From: Palsa-872 sp036495195
GTDB taxonomy: Bacteria > Chloroflexota > Dormibacteria > Dormibacterales > Dormibacteraceae
NCBI GenBank assembly: GCA_036495195.1
Contig: DASXNH010000079.1
Span: 1 to 13,224, forward strand
Length of the DNA stretch: 13,224 nucleotides
Reading direction: 5' to 3'
Position 1 is the first letter of the stretch, and every line of letters begins with the position of its first letter. This document shows, one piece after another, positions 1 through 7,028 of the stretch. The translations under genes were made by a program, and so were the position numbers. Below the pieces are notes generated by a model that did no database searches, had not been told where the DNA came from, and saw only the letters and a program-made list of their open reading frames with translations.

Positions 1-21
1 CTGCGACGCCCGTCTCTCTCG

Positions 22-27
22 TACGCT
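22..27 (+). promoter_or_regulatory. Candidate -10 element TACGCT of the metalloprotease gene
   Basis: TACGCT fits TANNNT and sits 6 bases before the GTG at 34, with no Shine-Dalgarno between. This is slightly closer than the other candidate leaderless promoters in the window (7-10 bases). Only 21 bases of upstream sequence are available, so the -35 region cannot be judged. Confidence 0.35.
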
Positions 28-33
28 GGAACC

Positions 34-1107
34 GTGAGGCGCCGCACGGCCGTGCTTGGACTTGCGGCCGGGCTGGCTACTGTTGCGATCGCCCAGGCGG
101 TCAAGCCTCGCGGCGGCACCTCCTTGCTGCTCGACTGGGACGAAGTTCGCCGAACAGCGCGAGCGCGACTGGCTGATTCCGCAGCTTCTTCGACTTCACT
201 CGCCACTGCCGCCAGGGGCTACCGGTCGATGGCCGCCAAGCTCGAGAAGCCCCTGCTCGGCTTCGTGGGCGGGCTGCCCGCCGGCTCCAAGCTCCCTCGG
301 TTCGAGGCCCTGGACCGCGAAGGCTGGCTGGATCTGAACCTCGGCATCATGCGGCGCGTTGTCGACCCGGTCCTGGAGAAGGGCCGCCTTCCCAATTCGC
401 TGATGGTCGAGCTCGGCCGCACTGGCCTCGATCACTACATGGCGCTGATGCTCGGCTTCTTGGGACGCCGCGTCCTCGGCCAGTACGACCCGCAGCTCAT
501 GGGCGTGGAACCGATCGACCAGGCGGGCCTGTACCTGGTGGAGACCAACGTTGAAGAATGGGGCCGCACCGCCAATCTTCCAGAACAGGACCTGAGACGC
601 TGGCTCATCCTCCACGAGATGACGCATGCGTGGCAGTTTGCCGCGCATCCGTGGCTGCGAGAGCACATGGAGCAGTCGATGCGGGTCCTTCTCGACACGG
701 TCACGACGAAGATTTCGCCGGCGGCGAGGATGGCCGCGTTCGCGGGTGTCCTACCCGCTCAGTGGAAGGTGATGCGGCAGGTGCAGGGCACCATGTCGCT
801 GATCGAGGGTTACAGCAATCTGGTGATGAACGAGCTTGGTTCCACCCTGCTTCCCGGCTTCGCGGAGCTCGAGGAGGCGTATCACAAACGCAGCTCGAAC
901 AAGAGCGTGCTCGACCAGCTGATCTGGAAGCTGACAGGCCTCGACCTGAAGCTGCAGCAGTACAAGCAGGGGGAGGCTTTTGCCCGCGCTGTCTACGACG
1001 CCCACGGCATGAAGGCGCTGAACGTGGCCTGGGAAGGCCCGAACAAGATGCCGCGGCTGGAGGAGCTGTCCGACCCGGAGCGCTGGTACCGGCGGGTGGG
1101 CGGCTAG
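34..1107 (+). CDS. DUF2342-type zinc-dependent metalloprotease
   Basis: This 357-residue protein is a predicted zincin-like metallopeptidase. It carries HEMTH (residues 194-198), a match to the HExxH zinc site, in the context RRWLILHEMTHAWQF followed by PWLREHM. That context is typical of the DUF2342 family, known mainly from Actinomycetota and labelled 'coenzyme F420 biosynthesis-associated' from genome context. Glu258 in EGYSN is a plausible third zinc ligand (inference). Residues 1-23 are basic then hydrophobic (MRRRTAVLGLAAGLATVAIA), which looks like a membrane anchor or weak signal peptide. The frame is open to the window edge, so an upstream start is possible, but GTG at 34 fits the N-terminus and has a -10-like TACGCT 6 bases ahead. 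The substrate is unknown, and no F420 gene lies nearby in this window. Confidence 0.85.
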   Translation: MRRRTAVLGLAAGLATVAIAQAVKPRGGTSLLLDWDEVRRTARARLADSAASSTSLATAARGYRSMAAKLEKPLLGFVGGLPAGSKLPRFEALDREGWLDLNLGIMRRVVDPVLEKGRLPNSLMVELGRTGLDHYMALMLGFLGRRVLGQYDPQLMGVEPIDQAGLYLVETNVEEWGRTANLPEQDLRRWLILHEMTHAWQFAAHPWLREHMEQSMRVLLDTVTTKISPAARMAAFAGVLPAQWKVMRQVQGTMSLIEGYSNLVMNELGSTLLPGFAELEEAYHKRSSNKSVLDQLIWKLTGLDLKLQQYKQGEAFARAVYDAHGMKALNVAWEGPNKMPRLEELSDPERWYRRVGG

Positions 1108-1110
1108 GAC

Positions 1111-1554
1111 CTACTCCTCCTGGGCCGTCTCTTCGCTCATCGGCACGATAGCGACGGGTAGCTCGGAGATGTCGTAGTAGCGCACCGGTTTGGACATGCG
1201 CTTCGCGATGCCGACCTGCACCTTCACTCCGAGGGACATGTGCCCGAAGACCCAGACCTCGTCGCATCGAGCCAGCAGGTTGTTCATCGCCTCACGAACC
1301 GTCTCCTTCGAGACGGTGTGCATGAGGTAGTAATCGAAGAGCATGAAGGGGCTGACCGGCACCATCCCCGAATCGAGCACGAACTTCTGAATATGCGTGC
1401 GCCAGTAGAAGACTTTGTTCGACATGGCGACGTAAACGAGCCGTTTGGGGTGACGCAGCGTTTCCTCGGCTTGATCGCGCGCCGTGGGCTTGGTCGCCGG
1501 CTGGAAGATTCGCTCGAGGATGTCTTCTGCAGCTTTCCCCGAGATCGTCGCCAT
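1111..1554 (-). CDS. Small Rossmann-like protein, DUF4406 / nucleoside deoxyribosyltransferase-like
   Basis: This 147-residue protein resembles the nucleoside 2-deoxyribosyltransferase/DUF4406 superfamily. It has an opening strand LVYVAMSNK (39-47), a central CDEVWVFG (97-104), and then SLGVKVQVGIAK and KPVRYYD (122-128). Relatives usually carry a Glu in the segment after the SxG; here that stretch reads VKVQVG, so the catalytic Glu appears absent. The fold assignment is moderate and the function unknown. The start is ATG at 1554: it gives a normal N-terminus (MATISGK), and TAGGAT lies 10 bases upstream with no Shine-Dalgarno. The frame stays open upstream to 1761, but that part is the antisense of the SDR gene and is low-complexity. 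The 3' end lies 3 bases from the end of the convergent metalloprotease gene. Confidence 0.7.
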   Translation of the reverse strand: MATISGKAAEDILERIFQPATKPTARDQAEETLRHPKRLVYVAMSNKVFYWRTHIQKFVLDSGMVPVSPFMLFDYYLMHTVSKETVREAMNNLLARCDEVWVFGHMSLGVKVQVGIAKRMSKPVRYYDISELPVAIVPMSEETAQEE

Positions 1555-1563
1555 GGGTCGGCC

Positions 1564-1570
1564 TATCCTA
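1564..1570. promoter_or_regulatory. Overlapping divergent -10 elements in one TANNNTA heptamer
   Basis: TATCCTA contains TATCCT on the + strand (1564-1569), 7 bases before the GTG at 1577, and TAGGAT on the - strand (1565-1570), 10 bases before the ATG at 1554. The two start codons are only 22 bases apart, so one element must serve both genes if they are transcribed separately. No -35 match is visible on either side. A second copy of this layout lies at 6361-6367. Confidence 0.5.
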
Positions 1571-1576
1571 TCAGCC

Positions 1577-2365
1577 GTGTCCGAAAGCCCCGCCCGCGTG
1601 CAGGCCGACCGATTTCGCCTCGACGGGCGCGTCGCGCTCGTCACCGGCGCCAGCCGTGGCATTGGCAGCGCGATCGCCGAGACCCTCGCGGAGCAGGGTG
1701 CGCAGGTCGTTCTCTCGAGCCGCAAGCAGGCGGACCTCGACGTCGAGGCTGAGCGAATCAACGCCAGGTTTCCAGAAAAGGCTGTGGCGATCGCGGCTCA
1801 CGCCGGCAAGACGGAGGACCTTCAGCACCTGGTCGACGCGGTCATGTCGCGGTTCTCGCGTATCGACATCCTGGTCAACAATGCAGCGACCAATCCTTAC
1901 TTCGGACCCGTCCTCGGCGCCGACTTAGGCGCCTGGGACAAGACTTTCGAGGTCAACCTCCGCGGCGTCTTCCAGCTGACCAAGCTCGCGTACGACGCAT
2001 CGATGGAGAAGAACGGTGGCGCCGTCGTCAACGTCGCGAGCGTCGGCGGACTCAGGCCCGGATTTGGCCTGGGCGTCTACAACATCACCAAGGCGGGGGT
2101 CATCATGCTGACGCGGCAGCTCGCGCGGGAGCTGGGCGGCAAGGTGCGCGTCAACGCTGTCGCGCCGGGCCTGGTGAAGACTCGATTCGCTGAGGCGCTG
2201 TGGGGGAACGAAGCCATCCTGGAAAGGGTCCTGGCCTCCAACCCCATGGGCCGGATCGGCATGCCGGACGAGATTGCGGGGGCTGTCGCGTTCCTCGCGT
2301 CCGACGCCGCCGGCTACATCAACGGCGAGGTGCTGGTGATCGACGGGGGTGGCGGGGAGCCTTAG
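1577..2365 (+). CDS. Classical SDR-family NAD(P)-dependent oxidoreductase
   Basis: This 262-residue classical short-chain dehydrogenase/reductase has all the hallmark motifs. These are the cofactor site TGASRGIG (23-30), NNAA (101-104), the catalytic Ser155 in VNVASVGG and Tyr168/Lys172 in YNITK, and the PGLVKTRF loop after the sixth strand. It ends with the usual GEVLVIDGGGG. The NAATNPYFGP stretch resembles DHRS4-like dehydrogenases/reductases, but the substrate cannot be read from sequence. The start is GTG at 1577, seven bases after a TATCCT element. An in-frame ATG at 1553 would overlap the neighbouring start codon and leave no promoter room. The last 47 bases overlap, antisense, the end of the convergent atypical SDR gene. 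Confidence 0.9.
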   Translation: MSESPARVQADRFRLDGRVALVTGASRGIGSAIAETLAEQGAQVVLSSRKQADLDVEAERINARFPEKAVAIAAHAGKTEDLQHLVDAVMSRFSRIDILVNNAATNPYFGPVLGADLGAWDKTFEVNLRGVFQLTKLAYDASMEKNGGAVVNVASVGGLRPGFGLGVYNITKAGVIMLTRQLARELGGKVRVNAVAPGLVKTRFAEALWGNEAILERVLASNPMGRIGMPDEIAGAVAFLASDAAGYINGEVLVIDGGGGEP

Positions 2366-3500
2366 CGGCGACTTTCCTCGCTTCGTACTTACTTGGCTGG
2401 GCCTCCTCTCCGGCCCTTCGGGTGACCTCTCGGACGAGCTGGGAGGAGTCGCCGTTCTCGGTCGATGGGGCCCTCGAATGGATGAAGTCTTCCAGCTCCT
2501 TCTCGTATTGATAACCCTGGTTGTCTGGCGTGTATCGCAAGACCCGCCTTTGCGAGATGTACTCCTCGAACGCGGCCTTCGTGTCTCGCGCAGCGCGAAA
2601 GCCAAGCAACCGCGCCGCCTTCGTCGTCGAGAGCACGCGTCCCCAGCGCAGCAGGTCGAGCAGCTGCGGTGACAGGGACGCGACACCGGATTTCCTGAGC
2701 GCGAAGGCTGCAAGGTCGATGCCGAAGGGCGGGATGAGTGGCGCGTGCAGCTTGCCCGCATCGTCGAGCAGCTTGGAGAGCGGCTCGGGGCCTGGCGCGG
2801 CGATGTTGTAGGCGCCGGCAGGCCCGCGTTTGACCGCCAGCCGCATGGCTTCGACACAGTCATCGCGATGGGTGAGCTGGAAGGTCGGGTCGTAGCCCGC
2901 AATCGTCGGCACCACCTCCAGGTCGAGGTACCTGGCCAGCGGCTGCGGCTCATCCGGGTTGAGGCTGTTGCCAAAGCGGAGCACCAGAATGTCGATCGCG
3001 GCGTTGCGAGCGGCGAAGTCGTTCACATATGACTCCACCTCAACGATGTCCCTCACGAACTGATGGCGCGAGTTGCTGTCCAGCCGGTGGTCCTCGCGGA
3101 TGCCGATGGGCAGGTCGGGCCGCGACCCATAGACGTGGCTCGAGGATTTGAGGATGAAGCGTGTTACGGGGCTGCCCGCACCGGCGCATCCCGCCAGGAG
3201 GTTGAGGGTGCCAATCACGTTGACCTCATGAGCGCGCCGTGGATCCATGTCGAACGAGTCGACCCGGGTTAGCGTGTGCACAACCGTGTCGATCCCAACC
3301 GAGCGAACCAGCTTGCCGATGAGCGAGTGGCGGATGTCGAGCTTGAGATAGTCGGCACGGCCCAGGTCGTAGCGTGGTTCGCGGATGTCGATCCCGATCA
3401 CCTCGGCGACGTCAGGATCCTCGACCAGTCGCTGCACGACGAGCGCACCCCACCACCGCGCAACCCCGGTGACGAGTATTCGGCGTTTCTTGGACGGCAT
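2319..3500 (-). CDS. Atypical extended SDR / NAD-dependent epimerase-like protein
   Basis: This 393-residue protein has an extended-SDR Rossmann fold. A nucleotide-binding loop TGVARWWGA (11-19) replaces the usual TGxxGxxG, Asp38 ends the second strand, and SSSHVYG occupies 119-125. LRFGNSL (174-180) and the downstream epimerase-like region follow. Where epimerases have the catalytic YxxxK, the sequence reads HQFVRDIVEVE (around 146-156), with no Tyr or Lys. It may therefore be a binding or regulatory protein rather than an oxidoreductase (inference). The C-terminus is a basic Ala/Pro/Arg-rich tail. ATG at 3500 has TAGACT 8 bases upstream and no Shine-Dalgarno. The 3' end overlaps the SDR gene by 47 bases. 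Confidence 0.8.
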   Translation of the reverse strand: MPSKKRRILVTGVARWWGALVVQRLVEDPDVAEVIGIDIREPRYDLGRADYLKLDIRHSLIGKLVRSVGIDTVVHTLTRVDSFDMDPRRAHEVNVIGTLNLLAGCAGAGSPVTRFILKSSSHVYGSRPDLPIGIREDHRLDSNSRHQFVRDIVEVESYVNDFAARNAAIDILVLRFGNSLNPDEPQPLARYLDLEVVPTIAGYDPTFQLTHRDDCVEAMRLAVKRGPAGAYNIAAPGPEPLSKLLDDAGKLHAPLIPPFGIDLAAFALRKSGVASLSPQLLDLLRWGRVLSTTKAARLLGFRAARDTKAAFEEYISQRRVLRYTPDNQGYQYEKELEDFIHSRAPSTENGDSSQLVREVTRRAGEEAQPSKYEARKVAAKAPRHPRRSPAPRR

Positions 3501-3508
3501 CTCAGATC

Positions 3509-3514
3509 AGTCTA
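3509..3514 (-). promoter_or_regulatory. Candidate -10 element TAGACT of the atypical SDR gene
   Basis: TAGACT on the - strand sits 8 bases from the ATG at 3500, leaving no room for a leader with a Shine-Dalgarno. No -35 consensus is seen 16-18 bases upstream. The rest of the gap to the helicase stop (3515-3647) shows no clear gene, RNA or terminator. Confidence 0.45.
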
Positions 3515-3647
3515 AGTACCCAGGAAAATATCTAGCGCGGCAGGATGGAGAGCAGACGTGCGCAGCGCCCGCCGATGCATTCAGTAAGGGCTCATCGTCA
3601 ACGCCGCTCGCGCGCAGTGAAGACCGTTTGGGCCTTCTCTCATACCG

Positions 3648-6053
3648 TCAGGTTCGCTTGATGACATCTCTTTCCATCTGCGCAACAGCACGGGCGACCG
3701 TTTCGTAGAGGGGCGATTTAGCCTGCCGGACCGCCCACTCGAGCTGGCGCAGCAACGAGTAGAGGGCCTTCATCGCCTTGATCGCATCGCCGATGTCAAC
3801 GTTTGGAGGCAGCGGGATCTTGTCCAGGGCCTCGCCCGCAGACCACCGGTAAGCGAAGTCGATGTAGTCGTGCGACGGCTGCCTGAGGTTGGGCTCGTCG
3901 AGCTCGCCCTCCATGTCGGCGAAGCGGAAGTACAGCGACCGCACCAACCTCGCCGTCTGCGCGATGGCGGGAGTCGGATAGCGCCGCGGCCCCCGCTGCT
4001 GCCTGTCCCTTCCGCCACGCTCACGATCCTCGGCCGCCAGCATGATCAGCACGGCGCAGAGCTCCTCGGGTGCCAGCCCTTCCAGCCACCCAAGCCACAC
4101 TGCTTCGGCGACCAGGATCGTGTTCTCACCGTAGATACGGGAAGCGAACAGTCCCTTTTCGGTGGGGCGGTCGTGCGCGAGGAAGCCGGTCTCGGTCAGG
4201 ATCCGGCAGAGCCGCCGCAGCTTGCGCGCGTACTCGTCCATCTGGCCCTTGAGCTCGCGCTCGCCGCCGTCGAGCTCCTTCTGCAGAGTGCGAATCTCGG
4301 CGTACTTGGTGAGGTACTCGCCAAACCTGGGCGAATGAACCAGCTTCAGCTTGCGCTGACGCTCCAGGAGGCCTTTGGCCTCGATCTCGAGCCGCTGGAC
4401 GAGTCGCCCCGCCGATCCGAGCGTGCGTGTGCGCTTTCCGCCGCGCCGTCCGCGGCGCTCCGCGCCCGCGTCGCGACGAAGGCGCCTGAGCTCGATCCTG
4501 ATGGACCGGCGCCGGTCCTCGAGCTTGAAGTACTGGGCGACCTCTTCGATGGAGACTTCGCCATCGCTCCACATCTTGCGTATGTCTTCGAGCCGGGCTC
4601 GCACATTGATGAGCCGCTCCCTGGTCCTCTCCTCGGCAAGCCGCTTCTGGAACTGGCCGAAGGAGCGCTCCATCAGAGCCTCGGCCTGCTCAGGCGTGTA
4701 GATGCGCAGCAGGTTGAGCGCCATGTTGTAGCTGGGCAGGAACTTGGACTCGACCACCAGCGTCGCGCCCATCGCGACCTCGTAGATGGTGCCGATCTCC
4801 ACATCGGATTCCTTGAGGATCACGCCGTGTCCGATCACATCGATGCCGCGGCGGCCGGCTCGGCCCATCAGCTGGGTGAGCTCACCCGTGGTGAGGTTAG
4901 AAAAGTTCGTGCCGTCGAACTTGCTGAAGGAGGAGACGGCCACTCCGCGAGCGGGCATGTTGATCCCGAGCGACAGAGTCTCGGTCGCAAATACAACCTT
5001 GATGAGCCCCCGCTGGAAGAGCTCCTCGACCATTTCCTTGTGATACGGAAGGAGTCCCGCGTGATGCTCGGCCAGCCCGCGGCGCAGAAGACGGGCGTCG
5101 ACCATGCGGCGAAAGAGCGCTTCCTCGTCGTGGTCGGTGAGACCCTCCAGGCGGGCGGCCGCAACTTTGTCGATCTCCGCCTTCTCCTCAGCGGTGGTGA
5201 GGTCGATGTCGTGATATGAGCACCGCTGCAGGGCTTCGCGGCAACCGCGGCGCGAGAAGATGAAGTAGATCGCGGGCAACATGTCGCCTCGCTTCAACTC
5301 GTCGATCACGTGCAGCAGGTCGTTCGATGGCAGCTTGCTGTAGCCGCCGACGCGATACGACGCCTCCTCTTCCTCTGCCGCCTTGCTCCACGTGCGCTGG
5401 TCGATCGCGCCATCACCTTTGAACAGCGGAAAGAGCCGATTGTTGATCGCAAGCCAGAGCTTGAGCTCCACCGGCCGCACGTTGTGGAACACGGTCTCCA
5501 TGCCGCCGCGGTTCTCGGCCATCCACTCGGCGATCTCGCGGAAGTTTCCAATCGTCGCTGACAGGCCGACGAGCTTGATCGTTGTGGGCGCCTGGATGAC
5601 GATCTCCTCCCAGACGGATCCGCGCGGGAAATCGTCGATGTAGTGGACCTCGTCAAGCACGACGTGCGAAACCATGTCGAGTCTCTTCAGGTCCTCGTAG
5701 ATCAGGTTGCGCAGAATCTCGGTCGTCATCACGACCACCGGCGCATCGGGGTTGATTGAGTTTTCACCAGTGACGAGACCGATGGTCGCCTCGCCGTACT
5801 CGCGAACGAAGTCGTGGTACTTCTGATTGCTCAGGGCTTTGAGCGGTGTCGTGTAGATGACCTTCGAGCCGTCGCGCAACGCTCGGAAGATCGCGTACTC
5901 GGCGACCACCGTCTTGCCGCTCGAGGTGGGTGCACTGACAAGAACGCCTCCCGGTCCGCCATCGAGCTTTTCGATGGCCTCGCGCTGGAACTCGTCAAGC
6001 TTGAAGGGCAACGCCGCCTCGAACTCTTCGACCAGAGAGTCAGCCGTTTTCAA
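3648..6053 (-). CDS. Ski2/Mtr4-like (HelY-type) DEAD/DEAH-box RNA helicase
   Basis: This 801-residue superfamily 2 helicase has a Q-motif-like FKLDEFQ (17-23), motif I APTSSGKT (41-48), motif II DEVH (134-137) and motif III SAT (165-167). In the second RecA domain it has AEHHAGLLPYHK (328-339), ATETLSLGINMPA (356-368) and motif VI QLMGRAGRRG (394-403). A basic helical stretch (about 530-620) follows, and the C-terminus looks like the DSHCT domain of Ski2/Mtr4 proteins. The family unwinds structured RNA in decay or maturation; mycobacterial HelY and chloroplast ISE2 are relatives. TTG at 6053 is the likely start. It overlaps the stop of the upstream DUF503 gene (TTGA, 6050-6053), which indicates translational coupling in a two-gene operon. 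Confidence 0.92.
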   Translation of the reverse strand: MKTADSLVEEFEAALPFKLDEFQREAIEKLDGGPGGVLVSAPTSSGKTVVAEYAIFRALRDGSKVIYTTPLKALSNQKYHDFVREYGEATIGLVTGENSINPDAPVVVMTTEILRNLIYEDLKRLDMVSHVVLDEVHYIDDFPRGSVWEEIVIQAPTTIKLVGLSATIGNFREIAEWMAENRGGMETVFHNVRPVELKLWLAINNRLFPLFKGDGAIDQRTWSKAAEEEEASYRVGGYSKLPSNDLLHVIDELKRGDMLPAIYFIFSRRGCREALQRCSYHDIDLTTAEEKAEIDKVAAARLEGLTDHDEEALFRRMVDARLLRRGLAEHHAGLLPYHKEMVEELFQRGLIKVVFATETLSLGINMPARGVAVSSFSKFDGTNFSNLTTGELTQLMGRAGRRGIDVIGHGVILKESDVEIGTIYEVAMGATLVVESKFLPSYNMALNLLRIYTPEQAEALMERSFGQFQKRLAEERTRERLINVRARLEDIRKMWSDGEVSIEEVAQYFKLEDRRRSIRIELRRLRRDAGAERRGRRGGKRTRTLGSAGRLVQRLEIEAKGLLERQRKLKLVHSPRFGEYLTKYAEIRTLQKELDGGERELKGQMDEYARKLRRLCRILTETGFLAHDRPTEKGLFASRIYGENTILVAEAVWLGWLEGLAPEELCAVLIMLAAEDRERGGRDRQQRGPRRYPTPAIAQTARLVRSLYFRFADMEGELDEPNLRQPSHDYIDFAYRWSAGEALDKIPLPPNVDIGDAIKAMKALYSLLRQLEWAVRQAKSPLYETVARAVAQMERDVIKRT

Positions 6054-6352
6054 ATGCGTATCAGCTCCGTGGACACGTCGGTGATGCGCGCGCCGTCGCT
6101 ATGCGACTCCACGTAGGACAAGACTGAGGCCAGAACCTCGTCGGCATGCCTGCCGCTTCCGCTGACGGTGGCGATCGCCAGCTCGGCCAGCTGCCAGCGA
6201 TCGAGCTCGCCGACCTCAGCGGCCGCGACATGATGCTCTTGTCGCAAGCGCTTGAGGAGACCGCTGACGACCTGGCGCTTCGATTTCAGCGAACCGCTGT
6301 CAGGCAGATGAAGGACGACCCTGAGAAGGCCGACGGTCAAGGGTGAGGACAT
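6050..6352 (-). CDS. DUF503 (YlxP-like) family protein
   Basis: This 100-residue protein matches DUF503/YlxP. It opens with VGLLRVVLHLPDSGSLKSKR, continues through VVSGLLKRLRQ and AAAEVGELDRWQLAELAIATVS, and ends with a helix like the family's EVLxxVLxYVE. YlxP is a small, probably RNA-associated protein, usually encoded in the nusA-infB-rbfA region of Firmicutes, with an unclear molecular role. Here it is the first gene of an operon with the Ski2-like helicase, whose TTG start overlaps this gene's TGA. That pairing suggests a shared RNA or ribosome-assembly role (inference). ATG at 6352 has TAATCT 9 bases upstream and no Shine-Dalgarno, so the mRNA is probably leaderless. Confidence 0.85.
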   Translation of the reverse strand: MSSPLTVGLLRVVLHLPDSGSLKSKRQVVSGLLKRLRQEHHVAAAEVGELDRWQLAELAIATVSGSGRHADEVLASVLSYVESHSDGARITDVSTELIRI

Positions 6353-6360
6353 CTATCGGC

Positions 6361-6367
6361 TAGATTA
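6361..6367. promoter_or_regulatory. Overlapping divergent -10 elements in one TANNNTA heptamer
   Basis: TAGATTA gives TAGATT on the + strand (6361-6366), 7 bases before the pyrE GTG at 6374, and TAATCT on the - strand (6362-6367), 9 bases before the DUF503 ATG at 6352. Only 21 bases separate the two start codons. The geometry repeats that at 1564-1570, and no -35 consensus is seen on either side. Confidence 0.55.
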
Positions 6368-6373
6368 CGTGGC

Positions 6374-6910
6374 GTGGAGACGCGAGCATCCGAGATGCGC
6401 GAGCTCGGACGCGAACTGGTCAAAGCCTCCTATCTGAAGGGCGATTTCGTGCTTCGATCTGGCAAGCGTTCGAATCGCTACTTCGACAAGTTCCTCTTTG
6501 AGACGGATCCCGCCCTTTTGCGCCGGCTGGGCAGGCAGCTGGCCGCACTGGTGCCCAAGGAGACGCAGCTTCTGGCCGCCCCCGAGCTAGGCGCGGTTCT
6601 CCTCGGCGGCGCGGTGTCGATGGAGTCGGGCCTGCCGTTGGTGCTGGTCCGCAAGGAGCCGAAGGGGTACGGGACCTCGAAGCAGATCGAGGGGCGCTTC
6701 GAGCCCGGCGACAGGGTCACGGTGATCGAAGACGTCGTCACCACCGGTGGCGACTCGCTGCGGTCTGCGCAGGTGCTGCGTGACGCCGGGGTGGAGGTGA
6801 TCCGCCTGGTGGTCGTACTCGACCGTGGGGAAGGAGGAGAGGAGAACATTCGAAATGCGGGCATTCCGTACTCGCCGCTCTTCCGAATCGCTGACCTTGA
6901 ACTCGATTAG
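6374..6910 (+). CDS. pyrE: Orotate phosphoribosyltransferase PyrE
   Basis: This 178-residue enzyme of UMP synthesis joins orotate to PRPP to give orotidine 5'-monophosphate in the cytosol. The PRPP-binding signature VTVIEDVVTTGGDS is at 115-128. The catalytic loop RKEPKGYGTSKQIEG (93-107) matches the RKExKxHGT loop of bacterial enzymes, with Tyr in the usual His position. The N-terminal GDFVLRSGKRSNRYFDK holds the substrate-binding Ser/Lys region. Length is near normal but slightly short. GTG at 6374 is preceded by TAGATT at 7 bases and no Shine-Dalgarno. The next gene downstream is a dihydroorotase-family amidohydrolase, consistent with a pyrimidine cluster. A strong hairpin follows the stop. 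Confidence 0.92.
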   Translation: METRASEMRELGRELVKASYLKGDFVLRSGKRSNRYFDKFLFETDPALLRRLGRQLAALVPKETQLLAAPELGAVLLGGAVSMESGLPLVLVRKEPKGYGTSKQIEGRFEPGDRVTVIEDVVTTGGDSLRSAQVLRDAGVEVIRLVVVLDRGEGGEENIRNAGIPYSPLFRIADLELD

Positions 6911-6924
6911 GAGCGTGGCTGTTA

Positions 6925-6943
6925 GGCCTGGCTTCGCCAGGCC
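6925..6943 (+). terminator. GC-rich hairpin after pyrE (weak terminator or attenuator candidate)
   Basis: GGCCTGGC (6925-6932) pairs perfectly with GCCAGGCC (6936-6943) around a TTC triloop. GTTA (6921-6924) can also pair with TAAC (6947-6950) outside a 3-base bulge. The stem begins 14 bases after the pyrE stop. It is followed by GTTTAAC rather than a run of T, so it is a poor intrinsic terminator and could instead protect the 3' end or act in attenuation. Confidence 0.5.
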
Positions 6944-7016
6944 GTTTAACCCTGACCGGTGCAGCGCCGCAACACATCCCGAGGCAGGGAGTCGATATTC
7001 AGACAATCCGATCCCC

Positions 7017-7022
7017 GGAAGG
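7017..7022 (+). promoter_or_regulatory. Shine-Dalgarno GGAAGG of the 11-codon leader ORF
   Basis: GGAAGG lies 6 bases before the ATG at 7029. That ATG begins a short frame, not the amidohydrolase frame. It is one of the few well-placed Shine-Dalgarno sequences in the window, which argues that the mini-ORF is translated. Confidence 0.45.
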
Positions 7023-7028
7023 TGGCTC

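Noticed and set aside
1555..1761. N-terminal extension of the Rossmann-like gene
   Set aside because: It is antisense to the conserved SDR cofactor-binding region, and the ATG at 1554 gives a sensible start with a promoter.
3515..3647. Possible gene, tRNA or terminator between the helicase end and the atypical SDR promoter
   Set aside because: A TTGACG-like -35 (complement of 3597-3602) has no matching -10. No tRNA arms, stable hairpin or convincing ORF were seen.
3870..5219. Long open frame of about 449 codons on the + strand, antisense to the helicase
   Set aside because: It is a byproduct of GC-rich codon use opposite a clearly conserved helicase; its composition shows no domain or family motif.
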